Shown one piece after another: positions 23,530 through 35,077 of a stretch of 64,000 nt of DNA (position 1 is its first letter; every line of letters begins with the position of its first letter). Source of the DNA: Erinaceus europaeus (Eukaryota; Chordata; Mammalia; Eulipotyphla; Erinaceidae). The translations under genes were made by a program, and so were the position numbers. The notes under the pieces are model-generated. The model worked only from the letters and a program-made list of their open reading frames with translations. It had not been told where the DNA came from and made no database searches. The DNA is taken from assembly GCF_950295315.1 (NCBI RefSeq), contig NC_080172.1, forward strand, positions 80,805,118 to 80,869,117, read 5' to 3'.

Positions 23530-23785
23530 TTATTATTATATTATAATATTATTATTATTATTTCCCAGAGCACACTCAACTCTGATTGTTGATGGTGCCA
23601 GTTATCAAACCTGGAACTTGTTGTTTGTAACTTCTATGTGCTACCACTTCAATATGTTTTTGATCTTAAAATAAATTACTGAAATTAATTTTAATTAATT
23701 TTAATTTTTTAATTAATTTGTTTCTTCATTAAAGTGCTTGCTTAAATTTTAACTCATGTATGTGACTAACATTTTTTACTATATT
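23530..23785. other. AT-rich sequence
   Basis: (ATT)n at about 23528-23562 and an AATT-rich stretch at 23685-23725; otherwise unrecognised. Confidence 0.5.
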
Positions 23786-23789
23786 ATAT

Positions 23790-24066
23790 TTATTTATTTT
23801 CCCTTTTGTTGCTCTAGTATTTTATTGTTGTTGTAGTTATTATTGTTGTTGTTACTAATGTCATCATCCTTAGATAGGACAGAGAGAAATGGAGAGAGGA
23901 GGGGAAGACAGAGGGGAAGGAAAAGACAGACACCTGCAGATCTATTTCAGAAGCCTGTGCAGCAACTCCCCTGCAGGAGGGAAGCCAGGACTCGAACCCA
24001 GATCCTTGTGTGGGTCCTTGTGCTTTGCACCATGTGTGCTTAACCCACTGAGCTACCGCCCACCCC
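23790..24066 (-). repeat. SINE (long form, no tail extension), part of inverted-repeat arm
   Basis: Antisense SINE from 'tatttattttcccttttgttgc' to the head 'cactgagctaccgccc', joined to L1 at 'ccaaatttctaatttt'. Its body from 23881 rightwards is nearly identical to the inverse of 27291-27476; its tail is not. Confidence 0.92.
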
Positions 24067-24344
24067 AAATTTCTAATTTTTTTTATAAGAAGGAAATATT
24101 GGCAAGACAATAGGAAAAGAGGGCTACATTTCCACACAATCCCCACTACCAGAACTCTGTATCCCATACCTTTCTTTGATAGCTTTCCTGTTCTTTATCC
24201 CTCTGGGAGTATAGACCCAGGGTCATTATGGGGTGCAGAAGGTGGAAGGTCTGGCTTCTGTAACTGCTTCCCTGCTGAACATGGGCATTGGCAGGTCGAT
24301 CCATAATTCCAGCCTGTCTCTTTCCTTCCCTAGTGGGGCAGGGA
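23881..24344 (+). repeat. Inverted-repeat arm 1
   Basis: Matches the reverse complement of 27013-27476. By eye I count three substitutions and one single-base indel (T8 versus A7) in ~464 bp. It spans the SINE body, the SINE/L1 junction and the first ~280 bp of the L1 3' end. Confidence 0.85.
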
Positions 24345-25560
24345 GTACACTTTATCTGACAAATTACTGAGGGAAATGTAATGGAAAGTAGGTGAGGAGG
24401 GTATCTAGGTCTACGTAGAAACCATTTTATTAGATACTTTATGGTGTCTTTTAGGTCTTTCTACTTTCTTGCTTCGTTTATTGACACACTGCAAACTATT
24501 GTGCACTTTTGCTTTAAAGTATGTATTTTCCCCTAACATGTGTACATGTGTACATATGCTCTATCTCATGGATTCTGGTCTATATCTAGGTTTTGAGGTT
24601 TTGTTAAGAAGTGTACTACCCAAAATGGAATTAAGGAGTCCTTTGAGCTAGGAAAGGTCTCACCAGAGCAGTGAAGCTGAAGGGTTGACATTCCACGCCT
24701 CATGTCTCTGGCCACAGTCCAAAGTGAAATATGTCAAGGTGGTACTGGTTGCATTGATTGGGTTGGGATCAAAAGATGCAGTATCAATTGGTATGAATTG
24801 AAAGAAGCATGCAAGAAATCGAGAAAAGTCCCAAAGGTTCCAGGACTGGGAGAAATATGGGTTTTATAGAGAATGGGGAAGGTTCCTGCTGCCTTAAGGG
24901 TTAAGAAGGCAATAGATAAATATTGCTATAACCAAATTATTTGGAAATTGAGCTAACTTTGAAAATCTCATTATTAGTTGCATCATTCAAGACTTCACTA
25001 TAATTTGTTCTTTAATGCTATTTACATATGGCTGTATCATAAAGTAATGCAACCAGTTGCTTCTGTTCTCCCTAGTCTAAGAGTTTAAGAGATTTAATAT
25101 CTGAAAGAACAAGTTATTATTATAAATGTATTTAACAGTGAGTCCACTGTTAAAATTAAATCTGATTACCAATTTGAAGTCTTAAGTGCTTAGATTGAAA
25201 GAACATATACTCAGAGCTATGGCCTATGCAGCAAAAAGTTTGAGACATTCAATCCTTTTTCCCCCTCTAATATTAATTAGATAGTGATTTGTGAAACTGT
25301 AAGTTAATAGGAGTGTATATTAACACCATTCCCACAACCAAATGTCTTTTTCCTCCTGCCCCCCCCACAGTGAAGCTGAATACCCTCACATCCCCCCTCT
25401 CCCCCTCCGCCCCAGAAATTTTTACTTTGGTGCAATACTCCAAACTCAGTCAGATTCTGCTCTGAGTTTCCCTTTCTGTCCTTCTTTCTCTGGATCATCC
25501 CACACTCATCTTTATCTTTCTGAGTTAGCTCACTTAACATAAGTGATATATATCTTGTCC
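24067..25560 (-). repeat. L1 3'UTR with internal deletion, into ORF2 end
   Basis: Starts at the 3' terminus ('caataggaaaagagggctac', 'ccactaccagaactctg'), then jumps at about 24344 from 'gtggggcaggga' to 'gtacactttatctgac', skipping roughly 0.9 kb that other copies have. It continues to the C-run at 25363 and the ORF2 C-terminal complement ending near 25550. Confidence 0.85.
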
Positions 25561-25599
25561 AAACAGAATGAACCAGCCTTAACAATTGAAGCAATTAGA

Positions 25600-26200
25600 A
25601 ATGAATCAGCCTAAACAATTGCTAATTAAATGGCTTTAGGACTTTCTTTAATTGTTCTAAATCTGTTCTCTCATATGCAAACACTATGTACTTCACAATA
25701 TTTTTTAAAAATAATTTCACATAGTATAGTCTTATAAAAGAAATTGTATGTTTGGCATGTTAAGGCATGTAGTTCCTTTAGTCACAAAGATAGGAAAAAC
25801 TTATGGTTTTTATTGTACTAAAAATCAGACTATTTCTGTTATCTTATAAAATGGTGATTTTAGTGTGGGTTCCAAGAGTACCTGTGAACAACAAATAGGA
25901 CCTAAATTTAGCATTATTTGTTTTTGGTGTTAATCTTCCATGAGACAGATTTGTAATCTTCACACTTGTTTGGTCTTGAATTTAAGGCAGTCATCTGTCA
26001 AGTAAAGTAGTCTGGCAGTGGGTTTTCTACTATTACATGAAAGGAGATGACAAAATTGGAAGGAAAAATGTCACAGAAAAATACTAGCTATTCTATAAAG
26101 CAAGCTATATTTTTCTAAATAAGGTTTTAATATTAGTGTCATGTAATAGCAATATAATGTAACTTTAAAATGTTAGTTACAAAGTAAGGACTATAAAAGC
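25600..26200. other. Non-repetitive spacer
   Basis: AT-rich sequence between the two inverted composites; no gene or repeat recognised. Confidence 0.5.
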
Positions 26201-26204
26201 TGAA

Positions 26205-27290
26205 TAAGGGTAAGAGACTGGCATACTTTAATGATGACTCTTTAGTTGCTACCAGGCCATGCCTTCACCTGAGTCCCTAGTTAGGGAGTCCTGGGATTCC
26301 CACACAGTCATGATGGGCCTAGACCTCTAACAGATCCCTCTCTGCATGGTCACTGGTCATCTCCATCAGGAACAACATAAAGAACCACTTTCTGTGTCCC
26401 CTATAGGACCTTGCCTTCAATGGTAGGGACTGTTCAATTCTCCGAAGAGAGGTTGGACAACATGCTCTACCACCTGAGGAAGATAGTTCTTGAAAATAGT
26501 GCAGCCTGCAATGTTCCTAGCCATGACTACAGAATGTGAGCTCAGACCTACAGGGATGCAGGGGTTACATAGACTCCTGTGCTAAATATGGGCCCCAGAT
26601 CAAACCAATGGGTTTGATACCGTTAACAGTATTTATACACTTTTCCCATATTTGGAAACTACTCTCTTCCCTGATCCAGCTTTCTGGTCTTTTTTCCAAC
26701 TATGACACCATTTCCCCAGACAATAACTTGGGTCCACCAGCATATTAGATGTCAGACGCAGGCAAAAACTAGTGAGATCATGGGCCCCTTGGAATATACC
26801 TAAAATAGACCTACTGGCTCTTTCCAAAACGGAGACCCCAAATCTTCACCTGCACTACTCCAGCCTTTAGGTTCATGACTAGTCAAAACTTTGTTCTGCT
26901 TTATATCTTAACTCTTTTTCAGCCACTAGGTTCCAGATGCTACCATGATGCCAACCTGATTTCCCTGGGCAGATGACCCCACCAATGTGACCTGGAGCCT
27001 TGCCTCACCAGATCCCTGCCCCACTAGGGAAGGAAAGAGACAGGCTGGAATTATGGATCGACCTGCCAATGCCCATGTTCAGCAGGGAAGCAGTTACAGA
27101 AGCCAGACCTTCCACCTTCTGCGCCCCATAATGACCCTGGGTCCATACTCCCAGAGGGATAAAGAACAAGAAAGCTATCAAAGAAAGGTATGGGATACAG
27201 AGTTCTGGTAGTGGGGATTGTGTGGAAATGTAGCCCTCTTTTCCTATTGTCTTGCCAATATTTCCTTCTTATAAAAAAATTAGAAATTTG
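26205..27290 (+). repeat. L1 3'UTR (3' ~1.1 kb)
   Basis: Sense orientation: 'gactggcatactttaatgatg', 'ggtctgagctcacattctg' region complement order, to the 3' terminus 'cttttcctattgtcttgcc' and 'ttcttataaaaaaattag'. It keeps the segment that the copy at 24344 has lost. Confidence 0.85.
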
Positions 27291-27476
27291 GGGTGGGCGG
27301 TAGCTCAGTGGGTTAAGCACACATGGTGCAAAGCACAAGGACCCACACAAGGATCTGGGTTCGAGTCCTGGCTTCCCTCCTGCAGGGGAGTTGCTGCACA
27401 GGCTTCTGAAATAGATCTGCAGGTGTCTGTCTTTTCCTTCCCCTCTGTCTTCCCCTCCTCTCTCCATTTCTCTCTG
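27013..27476 (-). repeat. Inverted-repeat arm 2
   Basis: Partner of 23881-24344, separated by about 2.7 kb. See that entry for the mismatch count. Confidence 0.85.
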
Positions 27477-27640
27477 CCCTATCCAACAACAAAGACATTA
27501 CTAACAACAATAATAATAATCACAACAATGATAAAACAACAAGGGCAACAAAACGGAAAAAAAGTAACCTCCAGGAGCAGTGGATTTACAGTGCAGGCAC
27601 CGAGCCTCATCTATAACCCTGGAGGCAGAAAAAAAAATTA
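27291..27640 (+). repeat. SINE (long form) with 3' extension
   Basis: Head 'ggggtgggcggtagctcag', box B 'gggttcgagtcctgg', tail 'acaacaagggcaacaaaacgg', then the extension from 'cctccaggagcagtgg' to 'ccctggaggcag' and an A-tail. Confidence 0.93.
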
Positions 27641-27644
27641 AACT

Positions 27645-30430
27645 TTTAGCATAGATTTTGAGTTTAACCACCTGCATTTTGCTTCTCTGCTCCAAACTTT
27701 CTGCCCACTTTCCAAATGAGTAGTGCCCATTCTTTGTCCACAAACATTTCTAGAAGGATTGCATGATGAATTACTTGTTTCAGTTTTTGTGTAACAAGGG
27801 GATAACTTCTATAAAGAACAACTGTGAGAACTTAAAACTAAGTAAAATATAATGTCCTGATGTTATCAGTTTTCCTTCCATTTAAATGATAGGGAGAAGG
27901 TTATAATTTAGGTATGGTAGTACTCTGCAGTCTTCTTCTAGTATAAATTATAACTCCAGAAAAGTGGAGAAAATGCTATTCCTATGTATCGTTTTCTGAT
28001 CTGGTGTGTACAATGATTGTATAGTCACCCTGACTCTATCAGACTCTGATATTGATGGCCTTTAGATTCTCAAGCAAACCTACTTGACTACTGCAAACTG
28101 TAGATTATTCTGCTGAATGGTGTTAGTATTAGTACTTACTCACTGAGTTGTAGGACAAAATCAGATGAGGCATGTAGAGCACTTAACCAATGTTGGACAT
28201 AGTGTATCTTCAATAAATGCTAGCCTTTATTTCATGATTTTCCTTCTATTAATGCATGCTGCTGCAGTAATAGTAAAAAAAAATACTTAGCTCTTATTTC
28301 TCAGTGTTTGCTAATGTGTCCTATGGCTTATTTTTCAACTCAATAAAGCTGTCGCAGATCTTCATGGGAAAAGTATTAAAGTGCCTGTGGTCCCCAAAAG
28401 GGAGTCAAGACACACTATTCCCAGCTCGCATGCCTGTGCATCGTAACAAGCATGCACAGAACCAGCACACTCCCGGGTGCTTTCTCCAGGCAGCGTGGAA
28501 AATTGTAAGCTCCAGCAGCCATTTAGATTGCTAACTTGGGGAAAGAATTCCTCTTTTTCTCCCATTTGGGCAGAGTACATGTTTTTCCTGTCTTTCTGAT
28601 TCTTTGATGGACAGAAATGGGAAGGGATTTGGAGCTCTAAAGGGATGTCTGGTAATTCTCTTTATAAGGCTGTGATTGATAATTTCAATGCACAATTTCA
28701 CTTTAATTGTGTTCATTTAGTATACCTGGTTGATATAAATACATATTGTAGTATTTAATATTTCCCCAATGTATATATAATCAGAGCTATTATTCTATTA
28801 CGAGTTCTGGTGCTAATAAACTATTCAAGTTTAGCTCAGGTAGTTTACTGCATTACTGTAATGTCTTGATGGAAGTACAGAATCACCCATGTACAGTTGG
28901 GGGCATGTAGCTCATTTTATGTAACATAAATCCCTTTAATGTAATGAGTATAATTAATAAAGTGACATAATGAAACCTGAATTACCACTTCAGGATGTGC
29001 TGTATTCAACCAGTAATACACTTTTTTAATCCTTTGTAGTTTCTTTCCGTTGAATCCATGGCTTACTGAATTCAAACTGTGATACTAATACACTACCCAA
29101 GCATACTCTGTTGTGTCATAAAGCCATGACACTGAGGTGTCAGAGGAGAAAAGACAAACATTATTCTAAAGCAGAAACTGGGGAATGTTACCAGGATGCT
29201 TTAAAAGATCTCATGAATAAACAAAATTATTTACTAACTGAAGCCAACAATTATATTTATGCTTTTTGGAAGGCAATTACTATTAACTTAGAAAAAAATT
29301 TATAAAAATTCTATATTTTAGAAATGGACCTAAATTGTAAAGTTGTAAAGTAGTATTAGCCAAGTTCATATGATAAAAAACTGAACCATTTTTTTTCTGA
29401 GACTACTGAACAATTTAGTAGACTTTAAAAAAGATCTTTTGATTCTTTTTTCTTTGGTTCCACTTGATAGTACTAGTTGATTACTCCAGGGTAGTTTTTG
29501 TAAAGACAGCATCAGGGTTTTTTTTTCTCTAGATAGTTCAGTCATCCCCAGGGCATAAAGGATTTAGACATTTGATTGTGGTGTCAAGTATATAAGTTAC
29601 AAAAGGAGGTTTTCCTGCAGGAACAGCTAAGCTGAGAATAGATTTCTGCAAAGCACAGTGACAGAGTCAGAAACTGGTTTCTAATTCTAAACAGAAGGAA
29701 ACCTACAAGTACATATAAGGTAGGTCATGAGAAGATTTGTGATTTCCTGATTCCAGAAGCAGTAAATTGTATAAGTAACAGTATAAGAATTACCCTATTT
29801 AAGAAGATGCTCCCTACTGAAGGGTTAAAAATGAATCATATATTTGGAAAGTTAAAGAAAGCCTATGATATCAATGCCTAGACTTTATTTTAGACCCTTC
29901 TGCTTGATACATCATGTATGAACTTGTGTCCTCAGTCTTCTTCCCTAATGAATCTGGCATTTTTCAAACTCAATATGGAAAAGTTTGCAAGAGTTATTAG
30001 TAAACATGTCTTAGATCAGAAACATGAGTAAAATAATTGAAGAAATAAATGAATCATTACAATTCATTTGATAAATTAAGTCTAATTAAAAAAGGTTAAA
30101 GATTTTCCAATTTTACTTTTAAAATATTTAGCATTTTTTCTATAATATTGTCAGACTTACCAGTGGATTTTGAGAAGAATCAAAATGTGACAATGGAAAC
30201 AAACTATAAGCTATGATTCATTTACTCTTGGAGATTCTGATATTTGTGTATTGAGAAAAAGATTTGGAGTCACTAGAACTTAGAATCTAATGGTATTGCT
30301 GTTAATAATGGTATTTGGAATTCAAGAAGAATAAATATTCAAGTGTTTAAGTTCCCATAATAATAATATTCCAATATATGCAAGCTGAAGTGTAGGAAAT
30401 AAAAAAGGATATTGGAAATTAGAAGATGGA
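27645..30430. other. Long mostly unique segment
   Basis: A MIR remnant lies at about 28090-28235 ('gttgtaggacaaaatcagatg', 'acttaaccaatgttggaca', 'cttcaataaatgctag'). 28300-28720 is more GC- and CpG-containing than its surroundings and non-repetitive. No convincing exon: candidate frames at 28304-28534 (plus) and 28362-28580 (minus) overlap each other and lack splice context. Confidence 0.5.
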
Positions 30431-30439
30431 CATGAAAGC

Positions 30440-30598
30440 TAGCTTAGCATTAGGGAACAGGACTTGCATGCCTCAGGCCTCTAAGGTCCCTGATGCCCCA
30501 GATTCAATCTTTGACACCATCCTATGCCGAGATCAATGGTACTTTAGTCTTTTTCTTCCATACTCTATATATCTCTGTCATAAATAAATCTTTTAAAA
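30440..30598 (+). repeat. Degraded tRNA-like SINE
   Basis: 'agctagcttagcattaggg', 'ttgcatgcctcaggcctctaagg', 'ccccagattcaatctttgac', 'ctgtcataaataaatc'. Same general plan as the 11165 type. Confidence 0.5.
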
Positions 30599-30599
30599 G

Positions 30600-31987
30600 T
30601 AGAAATTGATCTATAGGGTGATTCACTTTTACACGACTAACAGTACTCTCTCACTTTAATTAAAAAAAAAACTCATATTTTTAAATTGACTAAGGTAGTT
30701 TTACAGCTCCAGAATTTGCATTTTCCTTGAGTTATGCCAGCTATCCCAAGTAAGAAATTGTATGTATTCATTTTTTCCTACATGACAAATATCCACAAGT
30801 AGAGCTTGTATTTTCTGTTATCTTAGCATTATGGAAGGTCAAATCATTGAATTTCATTACGTTTTCTTATTGTTATACCAATGCATACTATGGATATTTA
30901 TTCAGTATTTCTCTTTCCCCTTTAAAAATATTAATGCATTTATTTACTAATGGTGGGTGGATCAAAGCATTATTTTTGTATATGCAATGACATACATTGA
31001 ACTGAAGACTTCATGTTCCCAAGTTCAGTGCCATATTCACTGTACTGCTTCTCATGTCCCTTTTCCCTTTTAAGAACATGCATATAACTGAACCTATAGT
31101 TGACCACAGCCCTATGACTTTTTAATTTTTTCCCCTTTATTGGGGATTAATGTTTTACATTCGACAGTAAATACAATAGTTTTTACATGCATAACCCTAT
31201 GACTTTTGAATAAGTGACACATCATAAATGAGTGGACCCACAAACACATTTATCTCATTTATCTTAATTCAGTTTAAAATACTAAAATTTAACACCTTGT
31301 GGCCCTTAGCAAATGCATTTAAACTTCACTTGTACTAGATTTTCTATTTTAAAAAATGGATTTTAATCAGTCCTTTTAGTACATTGATAACTGTTGCTAT
31401 CAAATTGAAAAATTAGTATTTGTGCAAAGAACAAAGAATCAGAATAATCTTTCCCACTCTCACTACCCCACCAGAGCAAAAAAGAAAGATGATGTACCTA
31501 TTTATTTGTGAAGAGTTTCTCTTATTCTTTCTTTAAATCATGTCTGGTCTGAGAGAAATTCATCGGTTGTAAAAAAATTAATTCTTGTGGTCAAAACATG
31601 TAAAGGTAAAGGTTATTTCTGTCACATATTGGCTGAATGTAAGACCCATGTTTACTTTAAGTTATTATAACTTAAGTTTTAAGTTATAATTTTTTGGGAA
31701 ATCAAGTTGAGAACATACTTCTAGGAATTTTTGAAATTATCCCTGTGTTTCAAAAAGTGTTGTTCTCTTTGGATGGAAAATTATCACTAATTCAAAGCTT
31801 GTGGAGAAGCAATGCATTCTTAAGTAAGTTATATTTAAAGCTGACCCTCTTGTAACTGACATATCCCAAGGCCTCTGGTGTGGGAAAGGGTCCACTCTCT
31901 GGGAAGTTCAAGCCATTATTTCCTGAGTGTCTGAGTGGGTTGACTCCGATCCCCCTCCCTGAGGGGTGGAAGGCTGCTCCCTCCTGA
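30600..31987. other. Mostly unique; degraded SINE and L1 pieces
   Basis: A degraded antisense SINE lies at about 30920-31060 and an L1 3'-end piece at 31125-31195 ('ttattggggattaatgtttt', 'cagtaaatacaatagttt'). A MIR-like stretch occurs at 31305-31375. 31840-31987 is GC-richer and unrecognised; it is the left flank of the next L1. Confidence 0.5.
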
Positions 31988-32001
31988 CCTCATGAACTTA
32001 T
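31988..32001 (+). repeat. Target-site duplication, left copy
   Basis: cctcatgaacttat, identical to 36792-36805. Confidence 0.92.
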
Positions 32002-33216
32002 TTTATTTTTTTTTAATTTATTTTTTATTTAAGAAAGGATAAATTAACAAAACCATAGGGTAGGAGGGGGACAACTCCACACAATTCCCACCACCCAATC
32101 TCCATATCCCATCCCCTCCCCTGATAGCTTTCCCATTCTCTATCCCTCTGGGAGCATGGACCCAGGGTCATTGTGGGTTGCAGAAGGTAGAAGGTCTGGC
32201 TTCTGTAATTGCTTCCCCTCTGAACATGGATGTTGACTGGTCTGTCCATACTCCCAGTCTGCCTCTCTCTTTCCCTAGTAGGGTGGGTCTCTGGGGAAGC
32301 GGAGCTCCAGGACACATTGGTGGGGTCTTCAGTCCAAGGAAGCCTGGCCGGCATCCTGATGGCCTCTGGAACCTGGTGACTGAAAAGAGAGTTAACATAC
32401 AAAGCCAAACAAATTGTTGAGCAATCATGGACCCACAGGTTGGAATAATGGAGAGGAAGTGTTGGGGGGGTAGTCACTGAAAACTCTAGTGTACTTTTGT
32501 TTTCAGGTATATATTTTGCACTTTTTTATGTATACGTGTGAACATATGCTCTCTCTCACCTGGTGTATATCTAGATTTAGGGACTTTGTTAGAAAGTGAT
32601 CCACCTGGGATGGAATTAGAGAATGCTATGAAAGGAAAGGTCTCAGCAAGTAATGAAGCTGAAGGGTTGTCATTCCACACCTGAAGTCTCTGGACACAGT
32701 CTGAGCTGAAGCATGTTGAGGTGGCAATCGTTGCGTTGATTAGGTTGCAATCGGCTGATGCAATATTATTTGATGTGGATTGGGAGAGGCATGTGGGAAA
32801 GTAGGCCCTATCCTAAGGTTCCAGGACTGGGGGGAATATAGGCTCTATAGTGGAGATGTGAAGTTCCTGCTGTCTTAGGGTTCAAAAAGACAATGGATAG
32901 TTAATGTTATCATCACATTATTTGGTAATTGGGTTAACTTTGAAAAGTCCTTTTGTTAGGGTTTGCTGTATAGTACCCAGTATCTTGTAAATAGCTGTGC
33001 CACTGGTTGCCTCTGATCTACTTGGTCTAGGCATAGGAGAGAGTCTGCATATCAAATACACAGCCTATATATTAAGAAGACTCAATCTGTGTTTTAAAAA
33101 TTTCAAGACATACAATTATTTTTTCTCCTCTCATATTAATTAACCAGTGATTGATATGACTACACTTTACTAGGAGTGTACATTCCCACCACCATTCCCA
33201 CCACCAAAAGACTGTA

Positions 33217-33246
33217 TCCCATCCCACCCACCCACCCCCAAGTCCC
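33217..33246 (-). other. G-quadruplex-prone tract in L1 3'UTR
   Basis: The minus strand carries six successive runs of three or more Gs with one- or two-base spacers. Comparable G-rich tracts sit at the same 3'UTR place in other copies (25363, 42666, 45290). Polypurine G-rich 3'UTRs are a known L1 trait. Confidence 0.7.
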
Positions 33247-33280
33247 CACCAGCCCAGGAAGCCGCAAAATAAATACCACA

Positions 33281-33819
33281 GGGAAAATTTCCAATAGTTC
33301 TAGTCTGTCAATCTCTTCATTTAATTCTCTTGTATCTTTGTTGATTATCTGCTTTGTTGATCCGTCTAAGCATGAGAGTGGAATGTTAAAGTCTCCCACT
33401 ATTATTGTATTACTACTGATGTATTTTTGAAGTTCTTTCAGTAGGTTCTTGATGTATTTAGATGGTCCCTCTTTGGGTGCATAGATGTTAATGAATGTTA
33501 AGTCTTCTTGGCTGACTGATCCTCTAATAATTATGTAATGTCCTTGCCTATCTTTTATTACTTTATTTAATTTAAAATCTATTGTGTCTGAGATGAGAAT
33601 GGCTGTTCCCTTTTCTTGTGGTCCAGTAGCCTGTATGATAGCTTTCCATCCTTTCACTTTAAGTCTGTGTTTATCTTGTTGTGACAGATGGGATTCTTGC
33701 AAGCAGCATATGGTTGGATTATGTTTTCTGATCCATCCCCCCACTCTGTGCCTTTTGATGGGTGAGTTTAAGCCATTGACATTTATTGATATTATGGATT
33801 TAATGTATTGTAGTGCCAT
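33281..33819 (-). pseudogene. L1 ORF2 endonuclease fragment
   Basis: The apurinic-type endonuclease normally nicks target DNA for retrotransposition. The frame starts at ATG 33817-33819 and keeps SINVNGLNSPIKR (metal/active-site Asn), LQESHLS (catalytic Glu), INIYAPK and VGDFNIPLS (Asp-x-Asn). It stays open through LELLEIF at about 33281, then reads about 40 codons of unrelated 3'UTR to a stop near 33160. The terminal part of the domain, with the S-D-H catalytic motif, is missing, so nuclease activity is not expected. No stop or frameshift occurs within the retained part, which implies the copy is young. Confidence 0.9.
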
Positions 33820-33884
33820 TGTTCAAAAAAAAAGTTTTTGTTGTTTGCTCTGACATACTGAAAATATTATAGTGATGTTCTTGT

Positions 33885-34797
33885 TTATAAGAGGTCTTTT
33901 AGAACCCTTATCAGGGCCAGTTTGGTGATGGTTGCCTCCTTTAACTGTTGTTTGAGAAGGTTTTGATGACTCCATCTAGTTTGAATGAAAGTCTAGCAGG
34001 ATATATTATTCTTGGTTGAAAGCCTTTTTCATTCAGGGCTCGATAGATATCTTGCCATTCTCTTTTGGCTTTTAGAGTTTGAGTGGAGAAGTCTGCAGAT
34101 AATCTTATGGGTTTTCCCCTGTATGTGACTTTTTGTTTCACTCTTGCAGCCTTTAGGATCCTTTCTTTATCCTTACTTCTTCTCATTGTGACTATGATGT
34201 GTCTTGGTGTTTTCAGGTCTGGGTTGATTCTGTTTGGGACTCTCTGGGCCTCTTGAATCTTAATGTCCTTTCTGTTATTCAGGTCTGGGAAGTTTTCTTC
34301 TATTATTTCATCTAGAATGTTTCCTTCCCCTTCCTCTCTTTCTTCCTCTGGCAGGCCAATTATATGAATGTTACTTCTTTTGAGATCATCCCATATGTCT
34401 CTGTTGTTGTTTTCAGTGTCTCTCAATCTCTTTTTGAGCTCTTTTACCTCTTTCTTATTTTTCTCTAACTCATCCTCTGTCTGACTAATTCTGTTTTCTG
34501 CTTCTGTTAGTCTGCTTTCCCTTGCCTCAGCTTCTTTCTTCATTACAGCTATTTCAGCTTTCAGTTCTCTAATTGCCTCAAGATAATCAGTATTTTCCTT
34601 GGGGGGGTCTCAACTGTTGTTTCCCTAATACTGCCATTCTTTTCCTCCAATGTTGTTTTCATTTCTGTGATTATTAAATTTATTATTGCTTGCATACTTT
34701 TCTTATCTATGGTTACTTCTGGCTGATTTGTAGTTTCTTCTGGGCTCTTGTCTTCATTCATTGGAGTAGCAGTTTTATTTGTTCTTGATCTACCCAT
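33885..34797 (-). pseudogene. L1 ORF1 with two frameshifts
   Basis: ORF1p is the trimeric RNA-binding chaperone of L1 particles. Start MGRSRTNKTATPMNEDK at 34797. A frame change occurs at a G7 run near 34601-34607, and a second near 33955, between KTFS and the expected Q-L-K-E-A motif. Downstream of the first break there is a clear coiled coil (REAR-type heptads around 34400-34540), the RRM entry IHIIGLPEEEREE, and the CTD with YRGKPIRLSADFS and FQPRIIYPARLSF. The stop is at 33885-33887, about 65 bp before the ORF2 ATG, the usual L1 arrangement. Both breaks are small, so it was probably intact recently. Confidence 0.88.
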
Positions 34798-35077
34798 TTT
34801 TTTATTTATGTGCTTCTTATTTTTATGTTCTGTTGTTCCTCAGTTGTTGTGTTTTGAGTACAAGCAATACTGTACTAAATACCTTTATGACAAATGCAAT
34901 CACCAACCTCAGGAATTACAGTAGCAACTGAAGCAAGGATTGAAGCAGTTTAATCACTACCAGTTAGGCAAACAATGTCTCCAGTCTGTGAAAAAATACT
35001 AACCAAGTCCAAGTGAAGAAGGAAGATTAAGGAAAGAAGGAATAGCAAGAATAGACAATTATGCAAATCTACTATCC

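Noticed and set aside
27051..27467. 138-codon open frame on the minus strand
   Set aside because: It translates SINE body and L1 3'UTR. The same peptide fragments (MERGGEDR..., DPGSLWGAEGGRSGFCN) recur at many SINE and L1 loci on both strands, so it is repeat composition, not a gene.
28362..28580. Possible host exon in the GC-richer block
   Set aside because: Frames on both strands overlap, no consensus splice sites at sensible phase were seen, and length is within chance.
33276..33290. Splicing as the origin of the ORF2 deletion in the 32-kb L1
   Set aside because: In the undeleted 3'UTR at 45340 the sequence preceding the rejoin point does not end in AG on the element strand, so a canonical intron is not supported.
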